From assembly GCA_913051905.1 (NCBI GenBank), contig CAJXBY010000099.1:1-8993 (forward strand): a stretch of 8,993 nt of DNA, given 5' to 3'. Under the pieces are notes generated by a model. That model saw only the letters and a list, made by a program, of their open reading frames with translations. It ran no database searches and was not told where the DNA came from. Each line of letters starts with the position of its first letter. Positions within the stretch are counted from its first letter, which is position 1. Source of the stretch: an uncultured Gammaproteobacteria bacterium. Its GTDB lineage: Bacteria; Pseudomonadota; Gammaproteobacteria; Arenicellales; UBA868. The position numbers were made by a program, and so were the translations under genes. This document shows, piece after piece, positions 6,308 to 8,993 of the stretch.

Positions 6308-8356
6308 ATGAGTAAAACTGAGCAAGCCCCGCGTACTGACCCTCTGCTACAGCCATTCAGGCTCAAGCACCTGACCCTGAAGAACAGGATCATGAGCACC
6401 AGCCACCTTTGTGGTCTACATGAAGCGGGATTTCCACAAGCTCGCTACCAGGCGTATCACGAGGAGAAGGCCCGCGGTGGACTCGGCCTCACCATGTTTG
6501 GGGGCTCTTCTTCTGTGTCGGCTGATTCGCTGTGGGCAGGGGGGCAGATCAATGTCGCCACAGATGATGTCATCCCGTTCTTCGAGCAGTTTTCTTCCAA
6601 AATTCACCGTCACGGTTGTGCGCTGATGTGCCAGATCAGTCATCTGGGCAGACGCGCTGAATCCTATGCCGGTGACTGGCTGCCAGCGATTGCGCCATCA
6701 CCGATCAGGGAGACCCTGCACCGCAGCATTCCCAAAGCTATGGATCGGCACGATATCGAACGGGTCATCAAAGCGTACGGTTCGGCGGCCAGGCGCTGTC
6801 TTGAGGGAGGGCTGGACGGAATCGAAACCCTTGCATCCGGCCATCTGATTGGCCAGTTTCTCTCAGCCAGAACCAACCGGCGCACGGATGAATTTGGCGG
6901 ATCGCTGAAAAACCGCTGCCGCTTCGGGTTGCTGGTACACGAGGAAATTCGCCGCCAGGTCGGGGATGCGTTTGTTGTGGGGCTTCGTTTTGTCGTGGAC
7001 GAGAAAGGCGGTGAAGATCTGTCTTTTGAGGAATGTCTGGAGATCGCCTCTTATTTTGAGGCGAGTGGACTGATCGATTTCTTCAATGGAATCTACGGCA
7101 CTATGGACACCGAGATGGCGCTTGCTGTGGACAACATGCCGGGCATGGCCTCACCTATCGCCCCCTGGCTGGCGCAGGTCGGTGAATTCAAACAGCAGGT
7201 GGGCCTGCCCGTATTTCACGCTGCCCGTATCACGGATATCGCCACCGCCCGCTACGCGATTTCCGAAAACCTTCTCGATCTGGTGGCGATGACGCGGGCT
7301 CACATTGCCGATCCGCAGATTGTCAATAAGTTGCTGGCAGGACACGAAGAGCGCATCCGACCCTGTGTCGGCGCGACCCATTGCATGTCGGCGAACCGGC
7401 CCACCTGTCTGCACAACCCGGCAAGCGGTCGGGAACTGCGGCTGCCGCAGGTCATCGCGCCGTCCGACAAGCCGGGCCGCCGTATCGTGATTGTCGGGGC
7501 CGGTCCGGCCGGACTTGAAGCAGCGCGTGTCTCGGCGGAACGGGGGCACCAGGTGATTCTCTTCGAGGCGGCGAGCCGGCCGGGTGGACAGCTGCTGATC
7601 GCTTCGACCGGCAGCTGGCGCGGGGATCTTTCGGCGGTGATCGATTGGCGTGTTGGCGAGGTCACCCGTTTGGGCGTAGAGCTTCGCACGGACACCCTGG
7701 CTGGCCCCGACGATGTGCACCGGGAGTCGCCGGACGTGGTGATCATCGCCACGGGTGGCATACCCGAAATCGAATCGATCGACGGCGCCGAGCACTGTAC
7801 CAGTGCCTGGGATCTGCTCTCCAGGCAGGTCCCCGTCGGCCGTGACGTCATTGTTTACGATGGCACGGGGCTGCATCCGGCCCCCTCCTGCGCGCAGATG
7901 GTGGCGTCCGCAGGGTACAAGAGCCGTTTGGCCGCTATCGACGGCTTTCTCGCAGCCGGGCTGGCCTACTCCGAAAGGATCATCTGGCGACGGCAGATTT
8001 TCGAGAGCGCAGTGGAAACCCTGTTTGATCACCGTCTTGAATCAGTGACGAGCGAAAATGGAGAGCTGGCGGCACATTTCGTCAGCGAGCTGAACGGCGC
8101 CGAAAAGGTCCTGACGGCGACGCAGGTCGTGGTGGATTGCGGTACCCGACCTGCCGACGACCTCTACCAGGCGTTAAGATCGGGTTCAGTGAATGACGGC
8201 GTAACCGATTTCGACGCTCTGGTATCGGGCCGGACGCAGTCCGAAAGTCCAGAATCTGAAGGCCAGTACCAGCTGCACCGCATTGGTGATGCCGTCAGCG
8301 GCCGCAATGTCGCTGCCGCGATGCTGGACGCGCTGCGTCTTTGTGTGACGTTCTAG
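6308..8356 (+). CDS. FMN/Fe-S/FAD oxidoreductase, N-methylproline demethylase-like
   Basis: Three-part flavoenzyme of the trimethylamine dehydrogenase/2,4-dienoyl-CoA reductase superfamily; 682 residues, usual length. Residues about 11-345 are an old-yellow-enzyme TIM barrel: PFRLKHLTLKNRI (16-28), SHLGRR (111-116), DGIETLASGHLIGQF (170-184), TNRRTDEFGGSLKNR (189-203), HAARI (304-308), MTRAHIADP (328-336). A Cys site follows (Cys353, Cys359, Cys367), then a dinucleotide fold with GAGPAG (397-402) and a C-terminal GD (660-661). The SHLGRR, GDWLPAIAPSP and SGHLIGQF blocks, and the second nucleotide fold beginning VIVYDGTGLHP (514-524) instead of GxGxxG, match my memory of the StcD/N-methylproline demethylase branch. 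Expected role: oxidative removal of an N-methyl group from a small amine or betaine derivative. The substrate is not determined, and another amine dehydrogenase or an enoate reductase remains possible. The adjacent SDR and divergent reductase suggest one pathway. Confidence 0.88.
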   Translation: MSKTEQAPRTDPLLQPFRLKHLTLKNRIMSTSHLCGLHEAGFPQARYQAYHEEKARGGLGLTMFGGSSSVSADSLWAGGQINVATDDVIPFFEQFSSKIHRHGCALMCQISHLGRRAESYAGDWLPAIAPSPIRETLHRSIPKAMDRHDIERVIKAYGSAARRCLEGGLDGIETLASGHLIGQFLSARTNRRTDEFGGSLKNRCRFGLLVHEEIRRQVGDAFVVGLRFVVDEKGGEDLSFEECLEIASYFEASGLIDFFNGIYGTMDTEMALAVDNMPGMASPIAPWLAQVGEFKQQVGLPVFHAARITDIATARYAISENLLDLVAMTRAHIADPQIVNKLLAGHEERIRPCVGATHCMSANRPTCLHNPASGRELRLPQVIAPSDKPGRRIVIVGAGPAGLEAARVSAERGHQVILFEAASRPGGQLLIASTGSWRGDLSAVIDWRVGEVTRLGVELRTDTLAGPDDVHRESPDVVIIATGGIPEIESIDGAEHCTSAWDLLSRQVPVGRDVIVYDGTGLHPAPSCAQMVASAGYKSRLAAIDGFLAAGLAYSERIIWRRQIFESAVETLFDHRLESVTSENGELAAHFVSELNGAEKVLTATQVVVDCGTRPADDLYQALRSGSVNDGVTDFDALVSGRTQSESPESEGQYQLHRIGDAVSGRNVAAAMLDALRLCVTF

Positions 8357-8376
8357 GTGAAGAACATCTGCTTGAT

Positions 8377-8993
8377 ATGTTTGACCTGACAGACAGAATT
8401 GCGCTGGTCACCGGCAGCGGGCGGGGCTTGGGTTTCGAGATGGCAAAAGGCCTGGCCGGAGCCGGTGCGCATGTGCTGGTCAATGGACGGGATCTAGGCC
8501 ACGCGGCTGATGCGGTCTCGCAAATTCAGGATTCAGGTGGCAGTGCTGAAGCACTGGTGTTCGATGTGTCGGAAGAAGACCAGCGGCTTTCGGCACTGGC
8601 GTCCATCGAAGCCGCACACGGGCGGTTGGATATCCTGATCAACAACGTTGGCATGCGGGACCGGCGGTCTATAGACGAGATCAGTGCGGATGACTTCCAG
8701 GTCCTGCTCCAGGTCAATCTGACCAGTGTGTTTGTCCTGGCCCGGGAAGCTGCCAGGCTGATGCGTGCCAGGGGGTGGGGACGCATCATCAACATGAGCG
8801 CTCTGGCGTCGGCACTGGGTCTGATTCACGGCCCCTCCTATGCGTCTTCCAAGGGCGGCCTGGAAGCACTCACGCGGATGCTGGCCACGGCACTTGGGCC
8901 AGACGGGATCACGGTTAACGCGATCTCACCCGGTTTTTTTGCTACCGAAACCAATGCGCAAATGGTCGCCGATCAGGCGCTTGGCGAGAAACT
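8377..8993 (+). CDS. Short-chain dehydrogenase/reductase (3' partial)
   Basis: NAD(P)-dependent classical SDR, cytoplasmic; the first 205 residues are visible and about 45-50 are cut off by the window end. The nucleotide motif TGSGRGLG (12-19) sits in the first beta-alpha unit; NNVG (89-92) replaces the common NNAG; Asn114 (VNLTS), Tyr155 and Lys159 (YASSK) are the expected active-site residues; PGFFATE (185-191) is the usual post-catalytic segment. No acidic residue ends the second strand: VNGRD (35-39) has Asn36, Gly37 and Arg38, which suggests a preference for NADPH (inference). The catalytic serine appears displaced (Ser141, with Ala142 at the usual place). The ATG at 8377 is 20 nt after the flavoenzyme stop, so co-transcription is likely; AGGTGA at 8355-8360 is rather far to act as its ribosome site. 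The overall look is 3-oxoacyl-reductase or gluconate 5-dehydrogenase-like; substrate unknown. Confidence 0.93.
   Translation, partial: MFDLTDRIALVTGSGRGLGFEMAKGLAGAGAHVLVNGRDLGHAADAVSQIQDSGGSAEALVFDVSEEDQRLSALASIEAAHGRLDILINNVGMRDRRSIDEISADDFQVLLQVNLTSVFVLAREAARLMRARGWGRIINMSALASALGLIHGPSYASSKGGLEALTRMLATALGPDGITVNAISPGFFATETNAQMVADQALGEK

Noticed and set aside
7300..7851. A second minus-strand open frame (183 codons) in the same gene
   Set aside because: Its composition is low in complexity (Ser/Arg/Pro-rich), it has no motif, and it overlaps the real coding strand completely.
7151..8032. A long open frame (293 codons) on the minus strand inside the flavoenzyme gene
   Set aside because: It lies opposite a gene with continuous family motifs, its translation shows no recognisable domain, and such antisense frames are common in GC-rich coding DNA.

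Overview
The window is dense, GC-rich bacterial DNA with short intergenic gaps and no RNA gene, insertion sequence, repeat array or CRISPR that I can see. Gene content (a Dpp/Opp-type peptide ABC transporter, an AbrB-family membrane protein, a TrxR-like ferredoxin-NADP reductase, an old-yellow-enzyme/Fe-S flavoprotein and an SDR) fits a free-living, metabolically versatile member of the Pseudomonadota. I cannot place it further from sequence alone.

Bases 1-3886 (+ strand) hold the tail of an ABC importer operon: a permease lacking its N-terminus (1-885), a second permease (882-1814) and two ATPases (1827-2846 and 2846-3886). Junctions are ATGA, a 12-nt gap and TGATG, so this is a translationally coupled unit. 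The substrate-binding protein is not in view and probably lies upstream of the window. The specificity (peptide, opine, glutathione, amine or other) cannot be read from these four subunits.

Bases 3954-6164 (- strand) hold an AbrB-family inner-membrane protein (3954-5027), convergent with the ABC operon, and upstream of it a type-2 ferredoxin/flavodoxin-NADP(+) reductase (5121-6164).

Bases 6165-6307 form a divergent promoter region. From it a large FMN/Fe-S/FAD oxidoreductase (6308-8356, + strand) is read. Its motifs resemble the N-methylproline/stachydrine-type amine demethylases more than classical 2,4-dienoyl-CoA reductase. A short-chain dehydrogenase (8377 to the window end, incomplete) follows after 20 nt and is probably co-transcribed.

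The most interesting unit is the divergent redox module: ferredoxin-NADP reductase opposite a flavin/Fe-S demethylase-like enzyme plus an SDR. A working hypothesis is import of a small nitrogenous compound, then oxidative demethylation and further oxidation. The link between transporter and enzymes is inference from proximity only. I found no clear evidence for a wholly new system. The unusual points are residue-level: a three-cysteine cluster site, a shifted SDR serine and an altered permease coupling loop.
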